Source of the DNA: Halostella limicola
GTDB lineage: Archaea; Halobacteriota; Halobacteria; Halobacteriales; Natronoarchaeaceae
Length of the DNA stretch: 64,000 nucleotides
Reading direction: 5' to 3'
Assembly: GCF_003675875.1 (NCBI RefSeq)
Contig: NZ_RCDI01000001.1
Location: forward strand, 372,001 to 436,000
Within the stretch, counting starts at the first letter, position 1. The number at the start of each line of letters is the position of its first letter. The position numbers and the translations under genes are program-made. Positions 9,931 to 18,259 of this stretch are shown here, piece after piece. The notes below the pieces were generated by a model. The model saw nothing but the letters and a program-made list of their open reading frames with translations, did not search any database and had not been told where the DNA came from.

Positions 9931-10947
9931 TTATCCGAAGTAGGCGTCCGCGCCCTCGTGGAGCTCGATCGACATCCCGTCCTGGGCGGAGTCCTTGCTG
10001 ATGAAGTCCGTCTTGATCGTCAGCTGGTCGACGTTGTCGAAGATGGCCGCCGTCACGTTCTCGACGACCTGCGCGTCGACGCCCTCGTGGGTGGCGATCA
10101 TCGCCTGGACGGAGACGGTCTCGACGTCCTCGTCGATGCCCTCGTAGGTGCCGGCGGGGATGGTGTCGTCCGCGAACCACTGGGCCTGCTCCTTGACGGC
10201 TTCGCGGGTGTCGCCGCTGACCTCGACGATGTTGATGTCGGAGGTCTGGGCGAGCTCCTCGATGGCGCCGACCGGCCAGCCGCCGACGACGAACGCCGCG
10301 TCGACGTCGCCGTTGCGGATCTGGTCGCTGGCGCTCTCGAAGTCGCTGTTCTCCTCTTCGAAGTCGCCCTCCTCGATGCCGACGGCGCTGAGGATCTGCA
10401 GGGCGTTGACCTGCGTCCCGCTGCCGAGGTCGCCGGTGTTGATGCGGGCGCCCTCTAGGTCCTCCAGCGTCTCGATGCCGCTGTCGGCCTGCGTGACGAT
10501 GGTGATCGTCTCGGGGTACAGCGTCGCGACGCCGCGGAGGCTGTCGATCGCTTCGCCCTCGAACGTGTCGAGGCCGGTGCCGTTCTTCGCGAAGTACGCG
10601 ATGTCGTTCTGGATGAGCGCGAAGTCGGCGTCGCCGCTCGCGAGGCTGCCGACGTTCTCGACGCTCGCGCCCGTCGACTGCACCGTCAGCGAGTAGTCCG
10701 TGTTGCCGTCGACGATCGTCTTAAACTCGTTCGACAGCGGGTAGTACGTGCCGCCGGTCCCGCCGGCGTGCCAGGCGAGGTCCGTGCCGCCACCGCCGCC
10801 GTTGCCGCCGTCACCGTCGCCATCGCCGCCACCGTCGCCGTCTCCGTCACCGCTGTCGTCCGTGCCTTCGATACAACCGGCCAGGCCCGCGATGCCCACG
10901 ATACCGGCTGACTGTAGGAACCGTCTTCGGGAAGAGTTCGACGTCAT
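9931..10947 (-). CDS. TAXI family TRAP solute-binding lipoprotein
   Basis: 338 residues. The N-terminus has a twin-arginine signal (SRRRFLQSAG) and a lipobox (LAGC), so it is exported folded and lipid-anchored at Cys24. A Gly/Asp-rich linker (about 30-55) leads to the binding domain. GGTGGTYYPLSNEF near its start and the region around INTGDLGSGTQVNA match TAXI proteins. First gene of the TRAP operon; a TATA-like box lies just upstream. The C-terminal half contains the helical stretch found in ligand-cleft proteins. Ligand unknown; glutamate and other organic acids are bound by relatives. Confidence 0.92.
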   Translation of the reverse strand: MTSNSSRRRFLQSAGIVGIAGLAGCIEGTDDSGDGDGDGGGDGDGDGGNGGGGGTDLAWHAGGTGGTYYPLSNEFKTIVDGNTDYSLTVQSTGASVENVGSLASGDADFALIQNDIAYFAKNGTGLDTFEGEAIDSLRGVATLYPETITIVTQADSGIETLEDLEGARINTGDLGSGTQVNALQILSAVGIEEGDFEEENSDFESASDQIRNGDVDAAFVVGGWPVGAIEELAQTSDINIVEVSGDTREAVKEQAQWFADDTIPAGTYEGIDEDVETVSVQAMIATHEGVDAQVVENVTAAIFDNVDQLTIKTDFISKDSAQDGMSIELHEGADAYFG

Positions 10948-10968
10948 ATCGCTCTATTCGTCAAACTG

Positions 10969-10976
10969 ATTTAAAT
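10969..10976 (-). promoter_or_regulatory. TATA-like box for the TAXI-TRAP operon
   Basis: ATTTAAAT, self-complementary, lies 22-29 nt before the ATG at 10947 on the minus strand. It fits a leaderless start for the binding-protein gene. Confidence 0.55.
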
Positions 10977-11183
10977 AGTCACTCATATTCACTCGATGAG
11001 TTAGATATACGAACAGTAAACTGAGGAATAGTTGAAATATCACGCAATGGTACCTGCCGGGAATGGCCGTTCGGACGCGTCGTACCGGCCGGAAAGGGGC
11101 GCTTCGTCAGGAGATACTGCCCGTAGAATCGGGCGGCGGCGTACGGGTTCGAGTCGAAACGATGGGGTTCGACGGACGTCGAA

Positions 11184-11387
11184 TCAGTCGACGATGATCT
11201 CGTCGTCGCCGTCGTCGATCGTCTCCGGACCGGGCTGCATCTCCCGCTGGTAGCGGTCGATCCAGTCGGCGAAGCACTCGGGGCAGAGCCGCTGGGCGTC
11301 TATCTGCGAACGGTCGACGGTCAGTCGCACGGTCCGGGCGAGCGCGTCGGTGACGGAGTCCCCGCAGGCGTCGCAGCCGTCTGTCAT
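11184..11387 (-). CDS. small zinc-finger protein
   Basis: 67 residues. Two cysteine pairs, CDACGD near the N-terminus and CPEC near residue 40, can bind one zinc ion. The C-terminus is acidic (ETIDDGDDEIIVD). Haloarchaea carry many such tiny zinc proteins, mostly of unknown function and thought to act in regulation or protein contacts. The ATG at 11387 starts just before the first CxxC; longer versions of the frame are arginine-rich shadow sequence. It lies downstream of upp on the same strand with a ~110-nt gap. Confidence 0.6.
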   Translation of the reverse strand: MTDGCDACGDSVTDALARTVRLTVDRSQIDAQRLCPECFADWIDRYQREMQPGPETIDDGDDEIIVD

Positions 11388-11497
11388 GGGAACCCCGTGG
11401 AAGCCCGCGACAATAGTGTTTTGCGTCCGAGGAGTCCGCGCCGGACCGGCCGGCGCCGGGCGACGGCGCGGCCGCCACGAAACCGCCCGCGAACGCG

Positions 11498-12172
11498 CTA
11501 CGTCGTGCGGAAGGCGCGGTCGCCGGCGTCGCCGAGGCCGGGAACGATGAAGCCGTCGTCGTCGAGGCGGTCGTCGATGCTGACGGTCAGGAGGTCGGCC
11601 TCCGGGTACTGGTCGTCGACGCGCAGCAGGCCGTCGGGGGCGCTGACCGCCGAGAGGACGATGAGGTGCTCGGGGTCGGGCGAGTTCTCGATGACGTGGT
11701 CGAGGACGGCACACATCGTGCTCCCCGTCGCGAGCATCGGGTCGGCGATGATGACGGTGTCCTCCTCGTGGATCTCGGGCAGTTTCACGTAGTCGATGGT
11801 GATGGGGAACTCGCCGTCCTCCATGCCGGCGCTCTCGTCGCGGGAGGCGCTGATGACGCCCTGGCGGGCGCGTGGGAACGCCTTGAGCAGTCCCTCGACG
11901 AACGGGGTCGCCGCGCGGAGGACGTTGATGATGACGACGTCGTCGAGTCCCTTCACCCGCTCGCCCATCGTCTCCTCCAGCGGCGTCTGGATGGAGACGT
12001 ACTCCGTCTCCATGCGGCCGTCGATGATCTCGTAGCCACAGAGGCGGCCGAGCTTCACGAGGCCCTTGCGGAACGCGACCTGTTCGGTTTCGACGTCTCG
12101 GAGCTGTGAGAGCGTGTCTTTCGCGAGCGCGTGGTCGACGACGTACGCGTCGCCGCGGTCTTCGATGGTCAT
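11498..12172 (-). CDS. upp: uracil phosphoribosyltransferase
   Basis: 224 residues; converts uracil and PRPP to UMP in pyrimidine salvage. Recognised by the PRPP-binding loop [13 protein letters not shown] (residues ~130-142), the N-terminal [15 protein letters not shown], the flexible loop region around [13 protein letters not shown], and the uracil-binding C-terminal [10 protein letters not shown]. Length is normal. ATG at 12172 is preferred over an in-frame TTG three codons earlier. It is divergent from the SRPBCC gene. Confidence 0.96.
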   Translation of the reverse strand: MTIEDRGDAYVVDHALAKDTLSQLRDVETEQVAFRKGLVKLGRLCGYEIIDGRMETEYVSIQTPLEETMGERVKGLDDVVIINVLRAATPFVEGLLKAFPRARQGVISASRDESAGMEDGEFPITIDYVKLPEIHEEDTVIIADPMLATGSTMCAVLDHVIENSPDPEHLIVLSAVSAPDGLLRVDDQYPEADLLTVSIDDRLDDDGFIVPGLGDAGDRAFRTT

Positions 12173-12196
12173 TGGTCGCAACAGCGTGCGCGGAGG

Positions 12197-12204
12197 ATTA
12201 TAAG
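12197..12204 (+). promoter_or_regulatory. TATA-like box for the SRPBCC gene
   Basis: ATTATAAG lies 24-31 nt upstream of the ATG at 12228. Being nearly symmetrical and in the divergent spacer, it might also serve upp. Confidence 0.5.
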
Positions 12205-12227
12205 GTAACGATCCGTAGCCCCCCGTG

Positions 12228-12638
12228 ATGACCAGTGTCGAGGTATCGCGGTTCGTGCAGGCACACCCCCCGGAGGTCGAGCGCGCGCTGACGCCCGCCG
12301 CGGTCGTGGAGTACGAGGGCAGCTTTCAGGTGCGCGACGTGGACGAGCGGGACGGCGAGTGGATCGTGACCGTCGGCCGGGCCGGCGTCGAACTGACGCT
12401 CCGGTTCGAGCGCCGCGACGAGGGCCTCTACTACGAGCAGCGCGGCGACGCCGGGCCGCTCGACCGCCTGGAGACGACCCTCTCGCTGACGCCGGAGAAC
12501 GAGGGGACGCGGGTCACCGCCCGCTCCACGGTCGAGGCGGGAATGCCGCTCGCGTCGGTCACCGACCGCATCGCGGCGTGGAAGCGCAAGGGCGAACTGG
12601 AGCGCGCGCTCGACGCGCTGGCGGCCGACCTCGGCTGA
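12228..12638 (+). CDS. SRPBCC (START-like) family protein
   Basis: 136 residues with the helix-grip pattern of polyketide-cyclase/START-like proteins: an initial beta strand ([21 protein letters not shown]), a run of strands, and a long C-terminal helix ([17 protein letters not shown]). Such proteins bind hydrophobic ligands; this one cannot be assigned a ligand. ATG at 12228 is preferred over the GTG one codon earlier because of the TATA-like box spacing. Monocistronic. Confidence 0.75.
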   Translation: MTSVEVSRFVQAHPPEVERALTPAAVVEYEGSFQVRDVDERDGEWIVTVGRAGVELTLRFERRDEGLYYEQRGDAGPLDRLETTLSLTPENEGTRVTARSTVEAGMPLASVTDRIAAWKRKGELERALDALAADLG

Positions 12639-12727
12639 CCGGTCCGGTTGACGCCGCCGGCCACGCGCGTGCGACTACACCGCACACTCGCGTCGGGGTT
12701 TAAGCCGCTCGGCGACGACCTACGACC

Positions 12728-12952
12728 ATGAGCATCATTGACACGGTCCGCGACGTGCTCGCCGCGTCGACGGAGTCGCCGAACCGCGGCGGCGGCACCG
12801 GCGACGAGTCGATGGGCGCGTACTGGTGTCACGACTGCGACGAGCGGCTCCGCGACGTGGACGTTGCCGGCGACGATGCGCCCGACTGCCCCGAGTGCGG
12901 CGAGGCGATGGAGTTCGAGCGGTCGGTCGGGTCGACGGGTTGTGCCTGTTAG
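12728..12952 (+). CDS. small zinc-ribbon protein
   Basis: 74 residues. CHDC (residues ~36-39) and CPEC (~56-59) form a plausible zinc ribbon; a further CAC sits at the C-terminus. The first 28 residues are polar and probably flexible. Function unknown; typical of haloarchaeal mini zinc-finger proteins. Its stop codon overlaps the stop of the convergent membrane gene by 4 nt. Confidence 0.7.
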   Translation: MSIIDTVRDVLAASTESPNRGGGTGDESMGAYWCHDCDERLRDVDVAGDDAPDCPECGEAMEFERSVGSTGCAC

Positions 12953-13131
12953 CGGATCACGAGAAACGTCAGCGCCATCAGCACGAGCGTCAGGAGGAGG
13001 ACGTTCCGCCAGGCGAAGGGAGCGCCGCCAGCGAACGCGTACCCGCGGACCACGAGGTAACTCAGCGATCCGGACAGGACGGCGTTCATCACCAGCAACA
13101 CGCGCGGGTCACCTTCCGACGAGGGAGCCAT
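12949..13131 (-). CDS. small two-helix membrane protein
   Basis: 60 residues with two hydrophobic stretches (about 11-28 and 41-58) separated by a short polar loop. No recognisable family. The frame has normal haloarchaeal codon bias, and the ATG lies ~60 nt from the divergent membrane gene at 13193. The 3' end overlaps the convergent zinc-ribbon gene by 4 nt. Confidence 0.55.
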   Translation of the reverse strand: MAPSSEGDPRVLLVMNAVLSGSLSYLVVRGYAFAGGAPFAWRNVLLLTLVLMALTFLVIR

Positions 13132-13192
13132 GCGGAGTCGTGACGACGCGATCGCCTTAAAGCTATATTGCGCTCAACCCCGTTCTTCCGGT

Positions 13193-13513
13193 ATGGCGCT
13201 CCGGAACCAGGAGGGTCAGTCCGTCGATCCGGTGCCGTTTCTGGTCGTCGTCGCGCTGTCCTTTCTCGTCATCTACTCGTTCGGCCCGCTGTACCTGCAG
13301 GCGCTCGGGCTGCGGGTGGACTACGGCGTGCCGGTCTGTACCCTCGTCTTCCTGGCCGTCGCCGCGGCCGCGTACCACCGGCTCGTCTGGACTCACCGCC
13401 CGGGCGTGAGCGGAACCGTCTCCGGCGGCGTGAGCTTCGGGCAGCTCTGGTACGCGATCCTGATCCTCACCGCGCTGGTCGTGCTGCTGTCGCTGCCGCT
13501 GATGTTCGGATAG
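13193..13513 (+). CDS. small membrane protein, three or four segments
   Basis: 106 residues with hydrophobic segments at about 14-35, 42-62 and 83-104. No cysteine pairs or catalytic motifs are seen. Probably a haloarchaeal integral membrane protein of unknown role. ATG at 13193 was chosen; the longer in-frame extension is polar and overlaps the divergent gene's start. Confidence 0.65.
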   Translation: MALRNQEGQSVDPVPFLVVVALSFLVIYSFGPLYLQALGLRVDYGVPVCTLVFLAVAAAAYHRLVWTHRPGVSGTVSGGVSFGQLWYAILILTALVVLLSLPLMFG

Positions 13514-13567
13514 GCCGGGCGTCGTCGGCGACGGCGGTTGGGTGGTCAGTGCGCAGTCCCGTCATCC

Positions 13568-13576
13568 TTTTAAATA
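13568..13576 (+). promoter_or_regulatory. TATA-like box for the helical-protein/ArsA operon
   Basis: TTTTAAATA ends 21 nt before the ATG at 13598, fitting a leaderless or near-leaderless transcript covering the next two genes. Confidence 0.6.
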
Positions 13577-13597
13577 CGACCCCCGTCATGTGAGGAC

Positions 13598-13894
13598 ATG
13601 ACACTCTCAGAACGGATCGAGGCGTACCGGGAGTACCTGATGGAGGTGCTGCACGGTCTCTATCACGGTATGATAGAGCACCCCGCGTACGAACTGATCG
13701 AGAAGGAGGCCGAGGACACCGACGACGTGTTCCTCTTCGCCTGCTTCGCGGACGCGTTCGGCATCCCGAGTCCGATCTCCTACTACACCGCCGAACTCCT
13801 GCCGTACCTCGGCGAGGAGTTCGAGCAGTGGGAGCGGCGGATGTGGGACCGCGAGTCGCTCGTCGAGCGCAAGGGACAGCAGTACCACTTCTAA
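13598..13894 (+). CDS. small helical protein encoded with an ArsA/Get3 ATPase
   Basis: 98 residues, predicted almost entirely helical (SERIEAYREYLMEVLHGLYH... YLGEEFEQWERRMWDRESL), with a central hydrophobic stretch (DVFLFACFADAFGIPSPISYY) too short and polar for a clear membrane anchor. No known family is recognised. Only one base separates its stop from the ATG of the ATPase gene, so the two are likely co-translated. An obvious idea is a partner or cargo adaptor for the ATPase, but nothing in the sequence proves it. Confidence 0.75.
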   Translation: MTLSERIEAYREYLMEVLHGLYHGMIEHPAYELIEKEAEDTDDVFLFACFADAFGIPSPISYYTAELLPYLGEEFEQWERRMWDRESLVERKGQQYHF

Positions 13895-13895
13895 G

Positions 13896-14861
13896 ATGGA
13901 GAAGTTCGTCTTCTTCGGCGGCAAGGGCGGCGTCGGCAAGACCACGGTGTCGAGCGCCTACGCCACGCGGTGCGCGGACGCGGGGCTCGACACGCTCGTC
14001 GTCTCGACGGACCCGGCCCACAGCACCTCCGACGTGTTCGACCAGCAGTTCGACGACGACCCGAAGCCCGTCGAGGGTCACGACGGGCTGTGGGCGATGG
14101 AACTCGACCCCGAGGAGGAGGTCGAGGCGCACATGCAGGAGATAAAGCGGACGATGAGCGACCAGGTGAGCCCCTCCATCGTCAACGAGATCGACCGCCA
14201 GATCGAACTCGCTCACCGGACGCCAGGCGCGTACGAGGCGGCGCTGTTCGACCGCTTCATCGACGTGATGCGCGACGCCGACGAGTACGACCGCGTCGTC
14301 TTCGACACGTCGCCGACCGGCGGGACGCTGCGCCTGCTCGCGCTGCCTGAGTTCCTGGAGTCGTGGATCGAACGGCTCGTCAGCAAGCGCGCGAAGAGCA
14401 TCGACCTCTACGAGAAGGCGGCGATCGGCGACAAGGACGCCCGCCGCAAGGCCGAGGAGGACCCGATCATCGAACGGCTACAGGAGCGCAAGGAGATGTT
14501 CGAGTTCGCCGGCGAGACGCTGCGCGACGACGCCGCCTTCTACCTCGTGTTGAACCCCGACGAGCTCTCGATCCGGGAGACCGACCGCGCGATCCAGAAC
14601 CTCACCGAGTACGGCCTCGGCGTTCGCGGCCTCGTGATCAACAAGATATCGCCGGAACCGGACGACGACGAGCAGGGCCGCGGCGCGCGGTTCCTCCGCC
14701 GGCGCCACGAGACCGACCGCGAGCGGGTCGCCACCATCCGCGAGACGTTCGACGAGCCGGTCGTCGCGGAGATCGAGTTGCGGATAGAGGAGATCAAAGG
14801 CGACCTCCTCGAGGACGTCGCCGCGGAACTCGATCTGGAGGTCGCGGCGGCCACCTCTTGA
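13896..14861 (+). CDS. ArsA/Get3 (TRC40) family ATPase
   Basis: 321 residues. The deviant Walker A GGKGGVGKT (residues 8-16) includes the signature lysine of the MinD/ArsA class. Switch I (DPAHSTSDVFD) and switch II (DTSPTGGTLRLL) follow. A single ATPase copy is present, like archaeal Get3, not the double-length arsenite pump ArsA. Archaeal relatives bind tail-anchored membrane proteins; arsenite efflux is less likely because no arsB or arsR is nearby. The CxxC of eukaryotic Get3 is absent. Coupled to the preceding small helical protein. Confidence 0.88.
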   Translation: MEKFVFFGGKGGVGKTTVSSAYATRCADAGLDTLVVSTDPAHSTSDVFDQQFDDDPKPVEGHDGLWAMELDPEEEVEAHMQEIKRTMSDQVSPSIVNEIDRQIELAHRTPGAYEAALFDRFIDVMRDADEYDRVVFDTSPTGGTLRLLALPEFLESWIERLVSKRAKSIDLYEKAAIGDKDARRKAEEDPIIERLQERKEMFEFAGETLRDDAAFYLVLNPDELSIRETDRAIQNLTEYGLGVRGLVINKISPEPDDDEQGRGARFLRRRHETDRERVATIRETFDEPVVAEIELRIEEIKGDLLEDVAAELDLEVAAATS

Positions 14862-14985
14862 ATTCCACCGAAAAGTACTTAGGGAAAATACCGTTCGGAA
14901 CGGAGACAACTGTCCGGTTCGATCGGGCGAAGAGAGTGCACAACCGCCATATCTAGCCGCCGGAGTGTCTACTACAAGAACAAAA

Positions 14986-14993
14986 GTTTAAAT
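14986..14993 (+). promoter_or_regulatory. TATA-like box for cstA
   Basis: GTTTAAAT, 37 nt ahead of the ATG at 15031, in an AT-richer stretch. The spacing implies a leader of roughly 10-15 nt. Confidence 0.45.
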
Positions 14994-15030
14994 CATAGTT
15001 CCACATGTTTTCATCACGAGGCAGGTTACC

Positions 15031-16839
15031 ATGGTACAGGTTATTTGGCTGGTGCTTGCGGTGCTGGTGATGTTTAGCGCGGGGTACCTCGGGTACTCGC
15101 GCTACCTCGCGAACTTCGTCGAGCTCGACGAGAGTAACGAGACGCCGGCACACAAGTACGAAGACGGTCAGGAGTACGTACCGGCGAAGAAGCCGGTGCT
15201 ACTGGGGCATCACTATTCGAGTATCGCGGGCGGCGCGCCCATCGTGGGGCCGATCACGGCGGGCGTCGTGTGGGGCTGGGTGCCCGCACTGCTGTGGATC
15301 GCCATCGGCAACCCGCTGATGGGGAGCGTCCACGACTTCGTGTCGCTGTCGGGCAGCCTGCGACACGAGGGCAAGTCGATCGGCTACATCATCGGCGAGT
15401 ACGTCGGCGACCGCGGCAAGGACATGCTGCTGTGGTTCGCGTTCCTGACGATCATCCTCGTCGTCGCGGTGTTCGCGCTGGTGGTCGCGATCGTGTTCAA
15501 CGCCTACCCGCAGGCCGCGACCGCGAGCTTCATCTACATCGCGCTGGCGCTGGTGTTCGGGGTGTGGCTCTACCAGCTCGACCTCCCGTTCCTCGTCGGC
15601 ACCGTCATCTTCGTGGCGGGCGTGTTCGCCGGCGTGGGCGTCGGGATCGAGTACCCGTTCGCGCTGTTCCCGGGCGACTATCCGGCGGGGACCATCGTCC
15701 TGTTCTCGGGCGGCGGCTCGGCCATTCCGGGCGCGGGCCTGTTCGGCGCGAACATCGCCGCCTGGATCCCGGTGATCCTGGTGTACGCGTTCGTCGCCAG
15801 CGTCCTGCCGGTGTGGACGCTGCTCCAGCCCCGTGACTACCTCTCGTCGTTCCTGCTGTACACGGGCGTCGGGGGGACCCTGCTCGCGATCATCGTCGGC
15901 ACGATCCTCGGCTCCGCGAGCGAGCCGCTGGTCGTCAACATCGACGCCTACTACGGCTTCATGGGGACGACCGGCCTCCCGCTGTTCCCGCTCCTGTTCG
16001 TCACCATCGCGTGCGGGACGATCAGCGGGTTCCACTCGCTGGTCTCCTCCGGGACCACCGCGAAGCAACTCGACAAGGAGACCGACGCCCGCCTGATCGG
16101 GTACGGCGGCATGCTCGGCGAGGGGCTGCTCGCGACGGTCGCGCTCTCGACGGTCGCGCTCGTCGGCATCACCGTCGAGGGCGGCGGTATCGGCCAGGCG
16201 CTGCCGAACTTCGCGACCGGCGGCGGCATCTTCCTTACCAGCTTCGGCATCCCCGCCGAGATCGGCGCCCCGTTCATGGCGCTCGTGCTGGTGAGCTTCC
16301 TCCTGACCAGCACAGACACGGCCTGTCGGCTCGGCCGGTACATGATGGAGGAGATCGTCGGCACCCCCGAGACGACGACCCAGGAGTACGCGGCCAACCG
16401 GTACTTCAACTCCGGTCTGCAGGTCGTGCTCGCGTACTTCCTCGTCGTCAGCGGCCGCTGGGCGGACCTGTGGCCGCTGTTCGGCGGCGCGAACCAGTTG
16501 CTCGCCGCGCTGGCGCTGCTGACGGCGACGGTCTGGCTCGCCAACTGGTCCGACACGAAACAGCTCGTCAGCACCGGCGTCCCGATGGCGATCATGACGA
16601 CCATCACGGTGCTCGCGCTGCTGTACCTGGCGTTCATCCAGAACTTCCAGCAGAAGTTCCTCGACAGCGAGTGGATGGCCGACGCGACGACCCTCGACAT
16701 GGTGTCGAGCGGCCTGCAGATCGTCATCGCGCTCGTCCTCGTCGGACTGGCGCTGTCGCTGGTGAAGATGGGCTACGAGAACGTCCGGAAGGCGCGGTCC
16801 GGTCCCGCGCCGGCGAGCAGCGAACCGTCCGACGACTGA
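15031..16839 (+). CDS. cstA: CstA family peptide/pyruvate transporter
   Basis: 602 residues, integral membrane throughout (about 15 or more segments). Family signatures: PVLLGHHYSSIAGGAPIVGP near residue 60, GNPLMGSVHDF, FHSLVSSGTTAKQL and the C-terminal FGGANQLLAALAL. CstA carriers import peptides or pyruvate, often when carbon is scarce. Monocistronic with its own AT-rich promoter region, and converging on the cupin pair. Substrate cannot be told. Confidence 0.92.
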   Translation: MVQVIWLVLAVLVMFSAGYLGYSRYLANFVELDESNETPAHKYEDGQEYVPAKKPVLLGHHYSSIAGGAPIVGPITAGVVWGWVPALLWIAIGNPLMGSVHDFVSLSGSLRHEGKSIGYIIGEYVGDRGKDMLLWFAFLTIILVVAVFALVVAIVFNAYPQAATASFIYIALALVFGVWLYQLDLPFLVGTVIFVAGVFAGVGVGIEYPFALFPGDYPAGTIVLFSGGGSAIPGAGLFGANIAAWIPVILVYAFVASVLPVWTLLQPRDYLSSFLLYTGVGGTLLAIIVGTILGSASEPLVVNIDAYYGFMGTTGLPLFPLLFVTIACGTISGFHSLVSSGTTAKQLDKETDARLIGYGGMLGEGLLATVALSTVALVGITVEGGGIGQALPNFATGGGIFLTSFGIPAEIGAPFMALVLVSFLLTSTDTACRLGRYMMEEIVGTPETTTQEYAANRYFNSGLQVVLAYFLVVSGRWADLWPLFGGANQLLAALALLTATVWLANWSDTKQLVSTGVPMAIMTTITVLALLYLAFIQNFQQKFLDSEWMADATTLDMVSSGLQIVIALVLVGLALSLVKMGYENVRKARSGPAPASSEPSDD

Positions 16840-16891
16840 TCCCGACGCCGTCGTTTTTCTTGCCGCGCCCGTACCGATACCGCCGAGAGAC

Positions 16892-17512
16892 TCAGATCTG
16901 CAATCGCCGCGATATCAGGCCCAGCAGACCCGGTTCCTCCCGTTCGATGGGTTCCCAGGTCGTCAGCGCCTCCTCGATGTCGGCGACTTCGCTCGTCACC
17001 ACGTCGCGCTCGTCGGGCGCGACGACGGCGAGGTTGATCTCGTAGTGGCCGTAGTAGCCGTACTTCAGCAGGGTGCGGTCGCGGAAGCCGTCGACGTACT
17101 CGCGCACGTCGTCAGTGACCCGCGGCACGACGGTGACGAAGGTGAACTCGGTCCCGTAGTGCTCCTCGTTGGCCTCGATCCAGTCGTCGGCCAGGTCGTG
17201 GCCCAGCTGGACGAGGGCGTCCAGGTCGCCGGTCGACAGCGATTCCCGGCGACGCAGGAACAGGTGCTCGTGGGCCTCGTGGTGCGCGTAGGAGAGAAGC
17301 GGCGAGAAGAAGTGCTTCTCGCTCTCCATCTGGAGGCGGCCGTACAGCGAGAACCGCTCGCCGCGCTCGCTGACGTCCTTCTCGAGGTCGTAGTTGAACA
17401 GCAGACGGTCGCTCAGGCGGTCGACGTACTCGTCGTCCCACTCGGGTACGTCGAGGTCCGGGTCCGCTTCCGCGTCGGGGGCCGCCCCCGTCTCGGCAGA
17501 GTCCCCGCTCAT
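16892..17512 (-). CDS. conserved haloarchaeal protein of unknown function
   Basis: 206 residues, soluble, acidic N-terminal 25 residues. The middle has many aromatic and histidine residues (KHFFSPLLSYAHHEAHEHLF), followed by an alpha/beta part (EFTFVTVVPRVTDDVREYVDGF). No catalytic motif can be named. The HHEAHEH cluster could bind metal; this is inference. The start ATG overlaps the upstream cupin's stop by 4 nt, so both form one operon read leftwards. Confidence 0.75.
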   Translation of the reverse strand: MSGDSAETGAAPDAEADPDLDVPEWDDEYVDRLSDRLLFNYDLEKDVSERGERFSLYGRLQMESEKHFFSPLLSYAHHEAHEHLFLRRRESLSTGDLDALVQLGHDLADDWIEANEEHYGTEFTFVTVVPRVTDDVREYVDGFRDRTLLKYGYYGHYEINLAVVAPDERDVVTSEVADIEEALTTWEPIEREEPGLLGLISRRLQI

Positions 17513-17877
17513 GGCTCGTAGGGGTGGACGTCGTCGACCGCCGGCGCGCCGAGGACGAGCACGCGCGCCCCCTCGTCCGCGTCCTCGTCGACGGCGGCGA
17601 GTTGCGGGCTCTCCGGCTCGACGACGAACGCCTCGTTCTCGCCGACGCGGTACGTCCGCTCCGGCGTCTCGACGGTCAACTCGCCCGAGACGACGTAGAA
17701 CACCTCTTCCTGCTCGTCGTGGTAGTGGTACGCGAGCGGGATCTCCTCGCCTGGGTCGGGTTCGTAGAGGTTGACCGCGACGTTCTCCAGATCGACGGTC
17801 TCGCTGATCGGTCGCCGGACGCAGGGCCGGTCCGGCGTCGGCTCGACCTCGTCGAGATCCACGTGATGGTATCCCAT
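17509..17877 (-). CDS. cupin domain protein
   Basis: 122 residues forming one cupin barrel. Motif 1 is visible as PLAYHYHDEQEEVFYVVSGEL (His52, His54, Glu58 in G-x-HxH-E style) and motif 2 as VGENEAFVVEPESPQ, where the usual histidine is missing. Metal binding would then be by fewer ligands than in classic cupins. Small cupins bind sugars, acids or act in regulation; the ligand here is not predictable. First gene of a two-gene operon (4-nt overlap). Confidence 0.85.
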   Translation of the reverse strand: MGYHHVDLDEVEPTPDRPCVRRPISETVDLENVAVNLYEPDPGEEIPLAYHYHDEQEEVFYVVSGELTVETPERTYRVGENEAFVVEPESPQLAAVDEDADEGARVLVLGAPAVDDVHPYEP

Positions 17878-17999
17878 GTCCGATACTGTCACGACCCAAC
17901 CTAAATACCTCTGTCGGCGGCGGCGAGCGCCCGGACGCCGGCCGCGCGATCGCGGGAAAGGTTTATCAGGATTCTTCACCCAGCTTCGTGACGAGAGCC

Positions 18000-18212
18000 A
18001 TGGACAGCGACAAGAGCGAGGCCTGCGGCCGCTGCAGCATGACCACGGTCGTCGACGCCACCGACGGCGAGGGGGGATCGGACCCCTTCGACGGCGAGCG
18101 CATCGAGGTCGACCCCGACGAGATGCGCGCGGTCGCCAAGCCGGCTATCCTGCTCGGCCGCGTCAAGGACCGCCTCGACGCGGTCGCGACCCGGCTGACT
18201 TACGGCCGGTAA
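18000..18212 (+). CDS. small CxxC protein
   Basis: 70 residues. One CGRC motif near residue 10, then an acidic centre and a basic C-terminus (LGRVKDRLDAVATRLTYGR). A single CxxC could bind zinc as a dimer or be redox active. Function unknown. ATG at 18000 is preferred to a GTG four codons earlier, since a TTTATC box lies ~33 nt upstream. Confidence 0.55.
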   Translation: MDSDKSEACGRCSMTTVVDATDGEGGSDPFDGERIEVDPDEMRAVAKPAILLGRVKDRLDAVATRLTYGR

Positions 18213-18224
18213 CCGCCGTAAAGG

Positions 18225-18232
18225 GTTTAACC
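18225..18232 (+). promoter_or_regulatory. TATA-like box for the DUF5828-like gene
   Basis: GTTTAACC lies 27-35 nt before the ATG at 18260. Confidence 0.4.
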
Positions 18233-18259
18233 GATCCCCCATTACCCCGCTCCAGCGCA

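Noticed and set aside
10780-10870. GCC-type short repeats
   Set aside because: Encodes the Gly/Asp linker of the TAXI lipoprotein.
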